Assembly (NCBI GenBank): GCA_913058265.1
Contig: CAJXPQ010000003.1
Span: 274,177-338,176 of the forward strand
Source: an uncultured Oligoflexia bacterium
GTDB taxonomy: Bacteria > Bdellovibrionota > Bacteriovoracia > Bacteriovoracales > Bacteriovoracaceae
Direction of reading: 5' to 3'
DNA: 64,000 nt
Of the stretch, positions 34,828 to 43,800 are shown piece after piece. Under the pieces are notes generated by a model, which was not told the DNA's origin, searched no databases, and was given only the letters and a program-made list of their open reading frames with translations. Made by a program: the position numbers and the translations under genes. Numbering within the stretch: the first letter of the stretch is position 1; the number at the start of each line of letters is the position of its first letter.

Positions 34828-35484
34828 TTAGTTAACACCTTCGGAGTCGTGATTTTTTTTAGATTTCTTTTGCTGACGTAAAATCTTTAACTTTGTAATC
34901 ATATTAAAAGTGTAATGGATCGCTGACCATAATGAAAGAATACAAGCGACATAAATGAGAGCATGTCCTATAACGGGGAATGGAATACCATTCCAAACTT
35001 CATTTGCCATTAAACATGGTATACCGACCATTTGCATTGCGGTTTTCCATTTACCTATTTGATTAACTGGAACCTGCACTCCCTCGTTCATTGCTAATAA
35101 TCTTAGAGAAGTCATATACATTTCTCTCAAAACTAAGATGATAACTATAAAGGCGTTTATCCTTTCTAAGTGCTGCAACATAATGAGGCAGGATACGGTC
35201 AGAAATTTATCAGCAATGGGATCCAAAAAAGAGCCAAGGACAGTTACAATATTTCTTTTTCTTGCGATATAACCATCTAAAAAGTCAGTAATAGAGGCAA
35301 TGGTAAATATCCAAGCTGCTGCCCAGCCGAGCAGACTTTTGTATTCAGAGATAAAGGAGAAGTCTTTTGATGCAAAATATAAACAAAATAAAACAATTGG
35401 TATCAATAAAACTCGCAATATAGTTAACCGATTTGGTAGGTTATCTATCTGGAGGTCATCTATGTTTGCATTCGGAGTATTCAT
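34828..35484 (-). CDS. pgsA: CDP-diacylglycerol-glycerol-3-phosphate 3-phosphatidyltransferase
   Basis: Makes phosphatidylglycerophosphate, the precursor of phosphatidylglycerol and cardiolipin. The CDP-alcohol phosphatidyltransferase signature DG(x)2AR(x)8G(x)3D(x)3D is intact in DFLDGYIARKRN and GSFLDPIADK. Membrane helices fit the family plan, with 218 residues. It opens NLPNRLTILRVLLIPIVLF after about a 15-residue polar lead, usual for PgsA. First gene of a four-gene operon with serB, an LRR protein and a beta-barrel protein. Confidence 0.94.
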   Translation of the reverse strand: MNTPNANIDDLQIDNLPNRLTILRVLLIPIVLFCLYFASKDFSFISEYKSLLGWAAAWIFTIASITDFLDGYIARKRNIVTVLGSFLDPIADKFLTVSCLIMLQHLERINAFIVIILVLREMYMTSLRLLAMNEGVQVPVNQIGKWKTAMQMVGIPCLMANEVWNGIPFPVIGHALIYVACILSLWSAIHYTFNMITKLKILRQQKKSKKNHDSEGVN

Positions 35485-35615
35485 AAAGATAAAATAACAT
35501 AATCAAAAAAGTAATGCATTTATTTTCCCTGCCATATCGTGTCATTAATAATTTACCTACTTATAGATTTATCAACTTGTCACTATAATGGAGTGAACCA
35601 AAAGGAAGTATAGAT

Positions 35616-36338
35616 ATGGGCAGGCATTTGAATTTAGTACAGAGTGATTTTGAGAATTTGGAAAAGAGAATTTTACCTAGATTTCCATTTTGTTACCTAA
35701 CTTTTAAATCATCAAAAGAGGCGACACATACTTTCGAAGTTAAGGATATTTCTTATACTGGCATGCAGCTTGGATTGCGTAATGGTACCCACAAAATGGA
35801 GAAGGATGAGACTATTCATGGTTTTGTTCATTGGGGCGGTAGAGAACTAGAAATCAATGGAAATATTAAGTGGAAAACTGATATGAGGTTAGGTGTCGAG
35901 TTCTCTCATGGGCAAGCACATAAAAATGAAATAGATTCTTTCTTGGTCATGAATAGAGTCGCGAAAGAGTTAAAGCCACTACATAAAATGGATCACGGTA
36001 TAGAAACACCTTCTAATCTTAGAGTTTGGTTGCGTGCGGATGGACCTGTTGAGATATTTATTTGGCAACACAACCATGGAGACTTGGCACGAATACAAAT
36101 TCTTATGATGGAGAATTTTATTGAGTGGGAAGATGGTAAAGGTCTGCAATCGGCGAGAGTGATATCAAAAAGAGATATTGATACCCCTTTAATCTCTGAA
36201 GACGAATATGTTTTTAAGATTGATGACTCAATGGATCCACATAAGCTCAGCCTGGCCCAGACTTTAGTTAATAATATTGATGAAAGCTATTTGGATCAAA
36301 GCGTTATGGATTTTATGCAGAGAAAATTAAAAGCCTGA
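35616..36338 (+). CDS. PilZ-domain protein
   Basis: Cyclic-di-GMP receptor candidate, 240 residues, cytoplasmic. The PilZ domain spans about residues 20-105: the RxxxR motif is in KRILPRF (R-x(3)-R) and the DxSxxG motif in DISYTGM, both intact, so c-di-GMP binding is likely. The second half (about 120-240) is a separate, unrecognised part (IFIWQHNHGDLARIQIL). Start chosen at the ATG 10 bases after AAAGGAAG. Monocistronic, divergent from pgsA. c-di-GMP in this lineage is tied to motility and predation choices (family knowledge, inference here). Confidence 0.85.
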   Translation: MGRHLNLVQSDFENLEKRILPRFPFCYLTFKSSKEATHTFEVKDISYTGMQLGLRNGTHKMEKDETIHGFVHWGGRELEINGNIKWKTDMRLGVEFSHGQAHKNEIDSFLVMNRVAKELKPLHKMDHGIETPSNLRVWLRADGPVEIFIWQHNHGDLARIQILMMENFIEWEDGKGLQSARVISKRDIDTPLISEDEYVFKIDDSMDPHKLSLAQTLVNNIDESYLDQSVMDFMQRKLKA

Positions 36339-36422
36339 TAAATCGTTAACATTTGTGCATTAAGATTGATGTTTTGTTCTGCCTTGCTAGAATAAAGATA
36401 ATCATTAATCAAAGGATAATTT

Positions 36423-37376
36423 GTGAATAGAAATTTAGCATTAGAGTTTGTACGTGTGACTGAAATGGCAGCGATTGCATCTGCTCGCCAGATGGGACGC
36501 GGAGATGAGAAAGAAGCCGATCGTGCAGCTGTTGATGCTATGAGAACAATGCTTGAATCAGTTGAGTGTAATGCAACTGTCGTTATTGGAGAGGGTGAGC
36601 GAGACGAAGCTCCAATGCTATTCATTGGAGAGAAAGTTGGTTCAGGTTCAGGTCCAGAACTCGAAATAGCAGTTGATCCACTAGAAGGAACAACTATCTG
36701 TGCTCGTGGTGGCTATAATTCAATCTCAGTAATGGCGATTGGAGAAAAAGGAAACCTAATGCATGCTCCAGATACATATATGGATAAGATAGCTGTAGGT
36801 CCTGAGGCCAAAGGTCTCATTGATATTTTGGCAACGCCAACAGAAAACTTAAAAAGAATCGCTGAAGCAAAAAAGTGTCGTATTCAAGATCTTACGGCCG
36901 TAGTCCTTGATAGGCCTCGCCATGTTGATCTCATTGCTGAGCTAAGAGAAACAGGTTGTAGGATACAGTTAATTGGAGATGGTGATGTTTCGGCCGCTAT
37001 TGCAACAGCATTGCCAGACTCTGGAGTCGATGTACTTTTCGGTATTGGGGCAGCACCTGAGGGAGTTATCTCTGCTGCGGCACTCAGATGTTTGGGGGGA
37101 GACTTTCAAGGTATTTTAAAACCTAGAAACGAAGATGAGATTATCAGAGCTAAGAAAATGGGCATTGCAGATATTAATAAGGTTTTTCAGTTAGAAGAAC
37201 TAGCTTCTGGAAATGTTATGTTTGTCGCAACAGGTGTTACTGGTGGTAATTTACTTGAAGGGGTTAAATTTAAGCCATGGGGAGCGACAACTCACTCCCT
37301 AGTTATGAGAAGTGCATCGGGAACGATTAGGCATATAAGTGCTGAGCACCATTTTGATACTAAACCACGTTATTAG
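36423..37376 (+). CDS. glpX: Class II fructose-1,6-bisphosphatase
   Basis: Gluconeogenic enzyme, fructose 1,6-bisphosphate to fructose 6-phosphate. 317 residues, matching GlpX. Visible motifs: ASARQMGRGDEKEADRAAVD, VVIGEGERDEAPML (metal-binding acidic residues), VDPLEGTTICARGG and RHVDLIAELR. The start is GTG at 36423, with AAAGGAT upstream. Followed after 18 bases by the SRPBCC gene, so the two are likely cotranscribed with the rest of the run to 38842. Suggests the cell can grow on non-sugar carbon, in keeping with a protein-eating lifestyle (inference). Confidence 0.96.
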   Translation: MNRNLALEFVRVTEMAAIASARQMGRGDEKEADRAAVDAMRTMLESVECNATVVIGEGERDEAPMLFIGEKVGSGSGPELEIAVDPLEGTTICARGGYNSISVMAIGEKGNLMHAPDTYMDKIAVGPEAKGLIDILATPTENLKRIAEAKKCRIQDLTAVVLDRPRHVDLIAELRETGCRIQLIGDGDVSAAIATALPDSGVDVLFGIGAAPEGVISAAALRCLGGDFQGILKPRNEDEIIRAKKMGIADINKVFQLEELASGNVMFVATGVTGGNLLEGVKFKPWGATTHSLVMRSASGTIRHISAEHHFDTKPRY

Positions 37377-37393
37377 AATAAAAGGATTTATTT

Positions 37394-37822
37394 ATGGCAA
37401 GTGCAACTAAAGTTGTAGTAATGAATGCACCAAAAGATTCGGTGATGAGTGTTCTTACAAATTATGACGGTTATTCAGAATTTATGGATGGAGTCACAGC
37501 TGTTAGTGTTATTAGTCGTGATGGTAACATTGCGAAAGTCGAATATCGTATTAATCTGATCAAAAAATTCAGTTATATTCTTAATCTCGTTGAAGAAGAA
37601 AATAAACTCTCTTGGACATTTGATGAGGGAGATCTTTTTAGTGTTAATAGCGGCTCATGGGAATTAAAAGATTTAGGGGATGGTACCACTGAAGTTACAT
37701 ACAATGTTGAAGTAGATATACGAGTAAAAATGATGGGGAAGGGAATGATTGTTAAGAAATTAACAGAGGTTCAATTACCTTCACTTTTAAGAGCTGTTGA
37801 CGAAAGAGCACAGGCCATATAA
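37394..37822 (+). CDS. SRPBCC/polyketide-cyclase-like protein
   Basis: 142-residue cytoplasmic protein of the START/SRPBCC fold: first strand KVVVMNAPKDSVMSVL, the turn NYDGYSEFMDGVTAVSVI, then repeated strands (KVEYRINL, LSWTFDEG, GSWELKDLGDGTTEVTYNVE) and a long C-terminal helix. The family binds hydrophobic small molecules in a cavity; ligand unknown. In the same run as glpX and the next two genes. Confidence 0.78.
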   Translation: MASATKVVVMNAPKDSVMSVLTNYDGYSEFMDGVTAVSVISRDGNIAKVEYRINLIKKFSYILNLVEEENKLSWTFDEGDLFSVNSGSWELKDLGDGTTEVTYNVEVDIRVKMMGKGMIVKKLTEVQLPSLLRAVDERAQAI

Positions 37823-37836
37823 CCATAGGATTCTTT

Positions 37837-38193
37837 ATGAGCGATAAACCAGAGAAAGATGATAAGGGCTTAAGTGATATCTTTAAAAAGGTTGTAAGTA
37901 CTGGTATCAGTGCTGCTTTTATGACTGAGGATGCAGTTAAGGGCGTGTTGCAAGATCTACCAATACCTAAAGAAATTGTTAATGGGCTTGTTCAAAATGC
38001 AAAACAAACAAAAGATGAATTCATTACTTCTGTTAAAGGTGAACTCAAAGAGTATTTAAAGAAATTAGATGTATCTCAGGAAGTAGATCGTATCATTGCG
38101 AACTATGATATTGAAGTGAACGCTAAGTTTAAGCTTACTCCAAAGAAAAAGACAAAAGCAAAAGCAAAAACAAATATAAAAGATGAGGAATAA
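37837..38193 (+). CDS. Small helical phasin-like protein
   Basis: 118 residues, no signal peptide. Predicted almost all helix, with amphipathic stretches (LSDIFKKVVSTGISAAFM, NGLVQNAKQTKDEFITSVKG) and a Lys-rich tail (KKKTKAKAKT). The layout resembles phasin-like granule or regulator proteins, but I see no defining motif, so the family is unsure. The stop overlaps the next gene by 11 bases, so they are cotranscribed. RBS ATAGGA fits the ATG at 37837. Confidence 0.55.
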   Translation: MSDKPEKDDKGLSDIFKKVVSTGISAAFMTEDAVKGVLQDLPIPKEIVNGLVQNAKQTKDEFITSVKGELKEYLKKLDVSQEVDRIIANYDIEVNAKFKLTPKKKTKAKAKTNIKDEE

Positions 38194-38842
38194 TAATCTC
38201 GAATCTATAAGAGAGAAGCTTGGTGGTAAAACTAAGCTTCTTGCTGTTTCAAAAACATATCCCGTTGAAAGTATTTTAAGAGTTTATAATCAAGGTCAAA
38301 AAGACTTTGGTGAAAATAAAGTTCAAGATCTATGGGACAAGTCTCAATTACTTAAAGATAAGAAGGATCTTGATTGGCATTTTATTGGAAAGTTACAAAG
38401 TAATAAGATCAATAAATTACTTGCCGTTCCCAATCTTAAAGCTATCCACTCAATCGATTCTTTAGACCTCTTAAAAAAATTATTATCTAAAACACCCGAT
38501 CATAAAATTGGCTTATTTCTTCAAATTAATACTTCTGATGAGGTTCAAAAAAATGGTTTTTCTGAGGTTGATCATATTCACTCTGCTGTGGAATCAATTG
38601 GTAGTCACCCCCTTTTTAAGCTTCAGGGCTTGATGACAATTGGCCGTATTAGAACTGATGACTTTGAGGCCAGTGCGCGAGCTAGCTTTGAGAGGCTGGT
38701 AGGCTTTAAAAAAAATCTCGATAGCGGACATGGATTAAACTTAGAATTATCGATGGGAATGAGCCAAGACTATGAAATTGCAGTTAGTTATGGCTCAAAC
38801 TGGGTACGAATTGGATCACTTATCTTTGGCCAGCGAGCCTGA
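38183..38842 (+). CDS. YggS/PLPBP-type pyridoxal-phosphate homeostasis protein
   Basis: PLP-binding protein with an alanine-racemase-like TIM barrel but no racemase activity; it keeps free PLP balanced. 219 residues. Motifs: LLAVSKTYP with the PLP Lys, GENKVQDLWDK, WHFIGKLQSNKINKL, GLMTIGRI, and SMGMSQDYEIAVSYGSNWVRIGSLIFG at the end. The N-terminus overlaps the preceding gene by 11 bases. End of the glpX run; a short gap then leads to the 2OG oxygenase. Confidence 0.92.
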   Translation: MRNNNLESIREKLGGKTKLLAVSKTYPVESILRVYNQGQKDFGENKVQDLWDKSQLLKDKKDLDWHFIGKLQSNKINKLLAVPNLKAIHSIDSLDLLKKLLSKTPDHKIGLFLQINTSDEVQKNGFSEVDHIHSAVESIGSHPLFKLQGLMTIGRIRTDDFEASARASFERLVGFKKNLDSGHGLNLELSMGMSQDYEIAVSYGSNWVRIGSLIFGQRA

Positions 38843-38931
38843 AAAAATTACACAAGACATTTAATTTTTGCTTAAGAAGCTCTATTTTAGTTCGGCTAAA
38901 ACAATTATAGGATTATGTCCTGGAGAAGATT

Positions 38932-39879
38932 ATGTCTAACACATTAAGAAAAGTTCCTGAGCTTAGTTTACTCAGTTATGTTAACGGAAACCCAACTGAA
39001 CAAGCAGAATTTGTAGATAAGCTATTTTCAGGTATTAAGGATTATGGTTTTATCATATTAACTGATCATACTGTTAAACAAGATGTCATTGATGCAGGTT
39101 ACGAAGCAGTTCAAGGTTTCTTTGCTTTGGATGAAGAGACGAAGAAGTCCTATATATGTAGCAATGGTGGCGGTCAACGAGGTTATACTGCTTTTGGCCA
39201 TGAACATGCTAAAGATAATCCACATATGGATTTAAAAGAATTCTGGCATGTCGGTCGTGAGGTAGGAGATGATCATAAGTTTGCAAAATATTATCCAAAA
39301 AATATATGGCCTAAAGAAATCTCTGGCTTTCAAGAAAATCTAGATAATCTATACGCTGAACTTGATAAGACATCAGGCTATTTATTAGAAGCATTAGGTA
39401 AAGCTCTAGATGTTCCAGAAGAATACTTTGCTTCTATGATTAACGATGGAAATTCAATTTTAAGAGCTATTCATTATCCTCCAGTGGGTGAAGCACCTCC
39501 AGTTGGAAGTGTGAGGGCCGCTGCTCATGGGGATATTAATCTTATTACCATTCTTATGGGTGCAACCTCTTCTGGATTACAGCTACAAGATAAAGACGGT
39601 TCTTGGTTAGACGTTAATACAAAGCCTGGGCAACTCGTTGTAGACTCTGGTGATATGATGTCACGAATAACAAATGAAATTGTTCCCGCGACTATTCATA
39701 GAGTTATTAATCCTGAAGATTCAAAAAGTGCACGTTTTTCTATGCCATTTTTTGTTCATCCACATCCAGAAGCCATGCTTGAATGTATTCCAAGTTGTAT
39801 TGGAGACGGTGCAAAGTTTCCACCTATATCATCACATGAATGCTTATTAGAAAGATTAAAAGATATTGGTTTGATGTAG
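38932..39879 (+). CDS. Isopenicillin-N-synthase-like 2-oxoglutarate/Fe(II) oxygenase
   Basis: Cytoplasmic non-heme iron oxygenase, 315 residues. N-terminal DIOX region (ELSLLSYVNG, GFIILTDH) is followed by the catalytic core: HGDINLITIL (HxD), ATIHRVINPE (third ligand His) and RFSMPFFVHP (RxS binding 2-oxoglutarate). All iron and co-substrate residues are present. The group covers many small-molecule oxidations in bacteria, so the substrate is not readable. Shine-Dalgarno CTGGAG upstream of the ATG. A bidirectional terminator follows. Confidence 0.9.
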   Translation: MSNTLRKVPELSLLSYVNGNPTEQAEFVDKLFSGIKDYGFIILTDHTVKQDVIDAGYEAVQGFFALDEETKKSYICSNGGGQRGYTAFGHEHAKDNPHMDLKEFWHVGREVGDDHKFAKYYPKNIWPKEISGFQENLDNLYAELDKTSGYLLEALGKALDVPEEYFASMINDGNSILRAIHYPPVGEAPPVGSVRAAAHGDINLITILMGATSSGLQLQDKDGSWLDVNTKPGQLVVDSGDMMSRITNEIVPATIHRVINPEDSKSARFSMPFFVHPHPEAMLECIPSCIGDGAKFPPISSHECLLERLKDIGLM

Positions 39880-39880
39880 A

Positions 39881-39907
39881 AAAAAAGGGCCTTGCGGCCC
39901 TCTTTTT
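39881..39907. terminator. Bidirectional Rho-independent terminator
   Basis: AGGGCC (39886-39891) and GGCCCT (39896-39901) pair around TTGC. Six A precede the stem and five T follow it, so it can stop the 2OG gene from the left and the minus-strand gene from the right. The T run overlaps the latter's stop codon. Confidence 0.9.
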
Positions 39908-40787
39908 ATAGGTGCTTTCTGATTAAGACACCAAATTGTGCATTAGTCAGATTAGTTGTTTGATCTTCGCCTCTTGAATCTTGCTCATCTAGTCTAAGAT
40001 TCTCAAAGGCAGCATTAAATTCAACGTCATATTTTTTGTTTAATGGTAATGTCATCATAATTTTTGTAGCAGGAATTAAGACCGTATTTCCAAAATTTAC
40101 TTGTCCTGCAGCTTCAGTTCTTGATTGACCAAATCCAAAACCAAGTCCTAGACCCAGTTGAGAATTATAAAAATTTTCCATGGGATCAAAGTAGTAACGT
40201 ACTTCAGCGATGCCTAAAAATCGGTAGTTAGTAAAACTTGCATCAGGTACATTAATGATTTCCTTGGTATAGCGAACACCATAGGCAGCGGCCCAATTAA
40301 TACTAAATTCTTTTTTGTACATTCCTTGAAATTGATAACCACCACGATCAGTATTTTGTGGGTCGGCACCAGAAGTTGATTCAGATAAACCTCTAGTTAG
40401 AGCTATTCCAGCTTCCATTGAACTCTTTGTCACAAAAATATTGTCTTTGATATATTTTCTTTTAATTTTCTCTGGAGTTAAGGTCCAAAGATATTCTTGA
40501 GCATTATATACCGTCACCATTTCACCACGAGTGAAGGGGACATCTGTAAGATCATTCTCAATTTCCCATTGAGTAAATTCTCTGGTTACTGTGAAGGCCT
40601 TTGCAATAAGACTGACATTGTCAGATGTGAAAGTCATTTTTTGACCTTCAGTGATATTACTATTTTTTCCACCACGAGTGATGAATGTTTGCTTTTCTTT
40701 TGAAACACCTTGAATAACCATAAGTTTATAGGCAAAGCTTGAGCTGCTCATAAGTAGGAGAGTAATGAGTATTAATTTTGCTAACAT
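39906..40787 (-). CDS. Probable outer-membrane beta-barrel protein
   Basis: 293 residues. Signal peptide about 1-19 (LILITLLLMSSSSFAY). Residues 20-125 form a polar domain, then from about 125 a run of strands rich in Gly, Tyr, Phe (FSINWAAAYGVRYTKEII, FLGIAEVRYYFDP, GLGLGFGFGQSR, DVEFNAAFENLRL) typical of an eight-stranded barrel, ending AQFGVLIRKHL. No family recognised. Monocistronic, with its own stop next to the terminator. Upstream gap of 60 bases separates it from the big lipoprotein gene on the same strand. Confidence 0.7.
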   Translation of the reverse strand: MLAKLILITLLLMSSSSFAYKLMVIQGVSKEKQTFITRGGKNSNITEGQKMTFTSDNVSLIAKAFTVTREFTQWEIENDLTDVPFTRGEMVTVYNAQEYLWTLTPEKIKRKYIKDNIFVTKSSMEAGIALTRGLSESTSGADPQNTDRGGYQFQGMYKKEFSINWAAAYGVRYTKEIINVPDASFTNYRFLGIAEVRYYFDPMENFYNSQLGLGLGFGFGQSRTEAAGQVNFGNTVLIPATKIMMTLPLNKKYDVEFNAAFENLRLDEQDSRGEDQTTNLTNAQFGVLIRKHL

Positions 40788-40847
40788 AAGATAATTTTAA
40801 CATAGATAGCTAAGATTTGAATAGTGTAGAAATTGCCGACTTAAATA

Positions 40848-43800
40848 CTAGGGTGCTACGTACGGTGTGATATGTCCATCACCAGAATTTGTCTCAGAAG
40901 TCGTAAGGCTTGTTGCCTTAACATTAAGCAGACCGTTTACGACCTTAGCATCAGTTGCTATAGCTCCACCACCATCATCGATATGAAAGATTACCGGTAC
41001 GAGATCACCTATATTTTCTGAAGCTGTTGCTCCGGCATCACCAATAGTGACATCTCTTAAAACGTCTCCAAGGGCAATATTTAAGTTAAATGACTTATCA
41101 GCTGACTCTGTATTAAGTTGTGTACACTTTGTTCCATTTTGAAGATCCCCAGAATCATAACTACAACTTGCAGTAGGGGTAGCACCTTTAATATTGATGA
41201 TATAAGACTCAAAATCTGTATCACCATCATCATCAGCAACTATCGCCATGATTAATTGGTTCGCTATAGGACCTGCAGTAATATCAAAATTAGTTATACC
41301 GTCAATTAACGTAAATCCTGCATCTAACTCAGTTGATGTTGTAGCGTTAGCAATATCAAAATTTCCAGCAGTTGAATCAATCCTAGAGAAGGCAATTCTA
41401 CCGTCAGTATTTAGTCCTACAATAAAGGCAGAAGGTTCAAAGTCTGTATCTTCCTTACTAACTGAGACCTTAAGGTCTGTAATATCTGGGTCACTAAATA
41501 AGTCTGTATCTGACTCTAGTATAGTGTATGTATCATCGATTTCATAAGCAGCGATTTCACCACTTGTAAGGTCTTTAGTTGCCAGTATCATTGTATCATT
41601 TGCATCTAAATCATTTGCCAGATCAATAGAGGCAATGGTTGTTGGGAGTAATCTTGTGATACTGTTTGAGTTTACTAGTCTTACTCCAAGGTCACCCTCC
41701 ATAACTGAGATTTTAAACTTATTTACACCTGCTTGTGTAACGTCAATAAAAGGTAATTGCCATTTTCCATTTGTTTGATTAACCATGATTGAGCCAATCT
41801 TAGTTGCTCCAGTTCCACCTTCAATAAAATCATTTTCAACAATTCCTTCAAAGGTCACAATATTGGCAGAAGCCGTGGCAGTTAATCCTTGAAGTTCTTT
41901 AGAGGTTGAAGCATTAATTGCTGCAGCTAGGCTTGTGGCAGTTAGAGCAGCAGTAGTACAGCTACTGGTAGGATTACAGAAGATACCAGTTCCACTTGTT
42001 ATAGTACTTGTGCCTCCGGATAATGATCCAAATTGAACACTCATTGCCACAGAGTCAGCATCATTATTTAAAGATAACTCAGCCTGTCCATTAGCATTTA
42101 TAATTAGAGGGTCCATACCTCCGCCTAAAATAGTAATATTATCTGAAAGAGTATTATAGCCAATATCCCATCCAAATTTTCCTGGATGTTTAAAACCAGT
42201 TTTACCAAGACCACTACCACCAAGGCTAATATCAATTCTCTTTACATGAACCTCGTCAACACTCGAGACGGGAGTCATATAAGCAATATATAGCGCCCCA
42301 TTTACGGTATCACCGGCCATTGATAGGTGGGTTATATCATTAGTCGAGAAGCTGACATCAGTTGAGGCAGGGAAGGTAATCGCTGCAAGTTCTTCTGTTG
42401 TTTGCTCAATGGATCCACCTTTAGTTCCATCTTTTGCCGTAACAATCTTATCAACAATAATTTCATTATTTGTATTCACGTAAGCAGAGTAGGTCACTAC
42501 TGGGTCAACGCTTGATGGGTCTACCCATGTGGCAACAAGACCATTTGATGTATTTGCTGCTGAATTATCTAAGTACTCATGAGATTGGGTCATATTTGAG
42601 AATACTGTAACATCCCAAGCAAGTGTATTATCCAGACCACCCACACCATCATATGTTGTATCAAGTGTTTGGTCAGCACAGTCAGCAAGTCTAGCAGTTC
42701 CACCTGTATTTGTGCCGTCATCACCTAGACATAATTTTAACTTAACCGGCGTACCAGTTCCAGTTCCAGTAGGGTCATTGTATTGAAGTTCATGACCTGG
42801 AGTCCATATTAGATTTTTTTCTGTAGCACCATCAATATTTGTCCATGTTCCACCGGCGTTTACTGAGTATTGCCATTGGTATAGAATTTCATCACCGTCT
42901 GCTAGTGAGCTATCAGTTACACTTCCGACATCAATAGTAAGAGGGAAACCTGTAAAGGCCACAAGATTTGCTGGCACTGCTGGATTAAAGTTTGCTGTCG
43001 CAAATACTGGTGATGGGTTAAAGTTATTTGTACTTAACTTTACAACATTATCTAAAATTAAGTCTAAGTCATCATCATTACTAGCATCTGTTTCGACACC
43101 ATCAGATACAAAAACACCATAAAAAACATCTGTTTGGTTTGTTCCTGTTACAGCTTCTTGACTTATTTGATGATTAATCACAGTTACTATTGGATTTGTT
43201 GCGCTTGTAGTTGTTACAGCTACAGTTTGAACGGCAGGGATAACAAGGGAGCTACAGGCAGCATCATTACATCTAAAAATTGTAATAGTGTGATTATCTC
43301 TGTCAGGCTCATCAATTTGTATGTGAAATTGAATTAAATCATTTTCTGTGACAACACCTAGGTTAGTAAAGCTAAGCGCTGTGCCAGGAGTAGAAACAGT
43401 CGACACCCAAGATTTTGTTCCAGTCACGTCACCTGTTTTATCTGCATCATTTTGTGCCATCTCATTAACACTAGGAGCACTATTATTATCAGTTACATTA
43501 CCTGCCTCAATGCTCCAAGAAACAATATTTGATTCTGTCGGCGTGGCGGCAGCGTAAGGCGAGCTATCATCTGTTACTTTTGCTTTTAATGTGTATGAAG
43601 AGGTTGCCGCTACCGCAGCACCTGTTGAATTATAATTATTAATTGTTACAGTACAAATATACCTTGAGGCAGAAGCTGTTTCACTAAAATCTTCAAAACA
43701 GTCTGAATCTGAATTCGTGGCCGTTGGTGCAACACCACCATCTAAAAGCTCGTCTTCCAGAAAAAACTCAACTTTAAAATTTGCGTATTCACCTGTAAAT

